A stretch of DNA of 7,232 nucleotides from Candidatus Sumerlaeota bacterium (lineage in GTDB: Bacteria; Sumerlaeota; Sumerlaeia; MWCT01; JAGHBZ01): positions 1-7,232 of the forward strand of contig JAGHBZ010000411.1 of the NCBI GenBank assembly GCA_021160705.1. The letters run 5' to 3'. The position numbers and the translations under genes are program-made. This document shows, in pieces, positions 6,148-7,232 of the stretch (position 1 is the stretch's first letter; the number at the start of each line of letters is the position of its first letter). The notes under the pieces are model-generated. The model was not told the origin of the DNA. It saw only the letters and a program-made list of their open reading frames with translations, and made no database searches.

Positions 6148-7232
6148 TTACTTCTTGATATGCATTGCAATTCTTTCCCGGGCAGGTGGAGCACAGGAAG
6201 AACGGATTACCAATTCAGTCTCCACAAGCACCCTTCGTGAACTCCTTTCTGGTGAGTTAATTCTCTCCAGAAGGAGGTGAAATGCAGTCCTCCCTATCTC
6301 CTCCATAGGCTGGGAGATAGTAGTTAATGGAACATAAAGAAAAGCACTATAAGGGACATTGTCAAAACCTAAAATTGATATGTCCTCCGGAATTTTTAAT
6401 CCTTGCTCTGCTATAGCTCGGTATGCTCCTATTGCAATAGCATCGTTACTGCAAAAAATAGCAGTAGGGGGGTCCTGCATAGCCAGTGCCTTTTGACAAA
6501 AAATAAATCCATCAAGTTCATCTCCTATCCCCTTACGTATGCCCTCGTGCTGTATATCGCGCATAAAAATCAATTCTTTTTCCACCGGGATACCGTGCTT
6601 TTTTAAAGTGGAAATATAGCCTTTAAGTCTCGCTTCGCCGACCGCAAAGACGTCGTGAAAAAATGCAATTCGTCTGTGTCCAAGGCTAATGAGATACTCT
6701 GTTGCCTCCTGAGCTGCGGGATAGTCATCTACTCCCACGAAATCAGATTTTTCTAAGGGAAAGGGATAATTAATGATTACCACAGGTATATTTCTATCTA
6801 CTATCTCCTGATATGTTTCAAGATTGTTATTTCCTGGTTGGTTAATTGGTGCGGCGATGAGTCCATCTACCCTTCGGCTCAGTAGTGCTTTGAGTCTCCT
6901 AACTTCTTTATCTTTATCCCCCTGAGAATCGCATATAATTACGTCATAATTATTGTTTAGCGCCTCGTCTTCAATGGCTTGAACTATCTCCGGGAAAAAT
7001 GGGTATGTCATATTAGTGATAATAAGACCAATAGTGTTACTTTTTCTCTTTCGCAGTCCTCGAGCTATAAGGTTAGGCGTATAGCCATGCTTTTCTATAA
7101 CCTGCTGGACACGCTTTTTCGTTGACTCTTTTACAAGCGGACTGTCATTAAGAACCCTGGAGACTGTTATATATGATACTCCGGACAGCCTGGCTATCTC
7201 TCTGATGTTTAACAGCTTCTTTCTATGTGTAC
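6148..7232 (-). CDS. LacI-family transcriptional regulator, 5' end cut by window
   Basis: The open frame enters at the window edge (first full codon at 7230) and gives 360 residues to a TAA at 6148-6150. Numbering from the edge, residues 8-28 (NIREIARLSGVSYITVSRVLN) are the LacI helix-turn-helix, with YITVSRV as the recognition helix. TPNLIARGLRKRKS (51-64) is the hinge helix with the minor-groove leucine L59. IGLIITNMTYPFFPEI opens the periplasmic-binding-protein-like effector domain. VDGLIAAP, FCSNDAIAIGAYRAI, ISILGFDNVPYSAF and LTTISQPMEEIGRTA are standard later blocks. Only a few N-terminal residues should be missing; the methionine at 7011 lies inside the effector domain and is not the start. 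Such proteins usually repress sugar genes and release DNA, or bind it, on a sugar signal. Being first in the visible operon suggests control of itself and the genes behind it. Its operator and promoter would lie beyond 7232. Confidence 0.95.
   Translation of the reverse strand, partial: THRKKLLNIREIARLSGVSYITVSRVLNDSPLVKESTKKRVQQVIEKHGYTPNLIARGLRKRKSNTIGLIITNMTYPFFPEIVQAIEDEALNNNYDVIICDSQGDKDKEVRRLKALLSRRVDGLIAAPINQPGNNNLETYQEIVDRNIPVVIINYPFPLEKSDFVGVDDYPAAQEATEYLISLGHRRIAFFHDVFAVGEARLKGYISTLKKHGIPVEKELIFMRDIQHEGIRKGIGDELDGFIFCQKALAMQDPPTAIFCSNDAIAIGAYRAIAEQGLKIPEDISILGFDNVPYSAFLYVPLTTISQPMEEIGRTAFHLLLERINSPERSSRRVLVETELVIRSSCAPPARERIAMHIKK

Noticed and set aside
6148..7011. Regulator gene starting at the ATG at 7011
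   Set aside because: That methionine is in the middle of the conserved ITNMTYPFFPE block. The upstream frame codes for an intact helix-turn-helix and hinge, so the true start is beyond the window edge.

Overview
The window comes from a bacterium and holds one compact, co-directional gene cluster on the minus strand. Transcription runs from the high-coordinate end to the low-coordinate end. The order is a LacI-family regulator (5' end cut by the window edge), an ABC-type sugar-binding protein, an exported protein that joins beta-sandwich-like modules to a degenerate thioredoxin domain, and an exported glycoside hydrolase family 38 (alpha-mannosidase-type) enzyme (3' end cut). The three intergenic gaps are only 30, 29 and 23 nt. 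Each downstream gene has its own Shine-Dalgarno sequence. I see no promoter or terminator between genes, so this reads as one operon.

Region by region: 6148-7232 is the regulator, 4747-6117 the solute-binding protein, 3119-4717 the thioredoxin fusion, and 1-3095 the GH38 enzyme. About 99% of the window is coding, and no non-coding stretch exceeds 30 nt. No transposon, RNA gene, CRISPR array or long repeat was seen. The plus strand carries only antisense shadows of these genes.

Likely joint role (inference): the GH38 enzyme acts outside the cytoplasm on a mannose-containing or related glycan. The thioredoxin fusion may help bind that glycan or act on exported proteins. The solute-binding protein captures a released sugar for an ABC importer, and the LacI-type protein adjusts expression to a sugar effector. 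No ABC permease or ATPase gene is visible; these must lie downstream of the GH38 gene or elsewhere.

Organism: by eye the base composition is moderate (roughly mid-40s percent GC), with frequent AGA/AGG arginine and ATA isoleucine codons. That codon style, the divergence of all four proteins and the SD-led compact genes suggest an uncultured or deep-branching, possibly thermophilic, saccharolytic lineage. The sequence alone does not fix the phylum.
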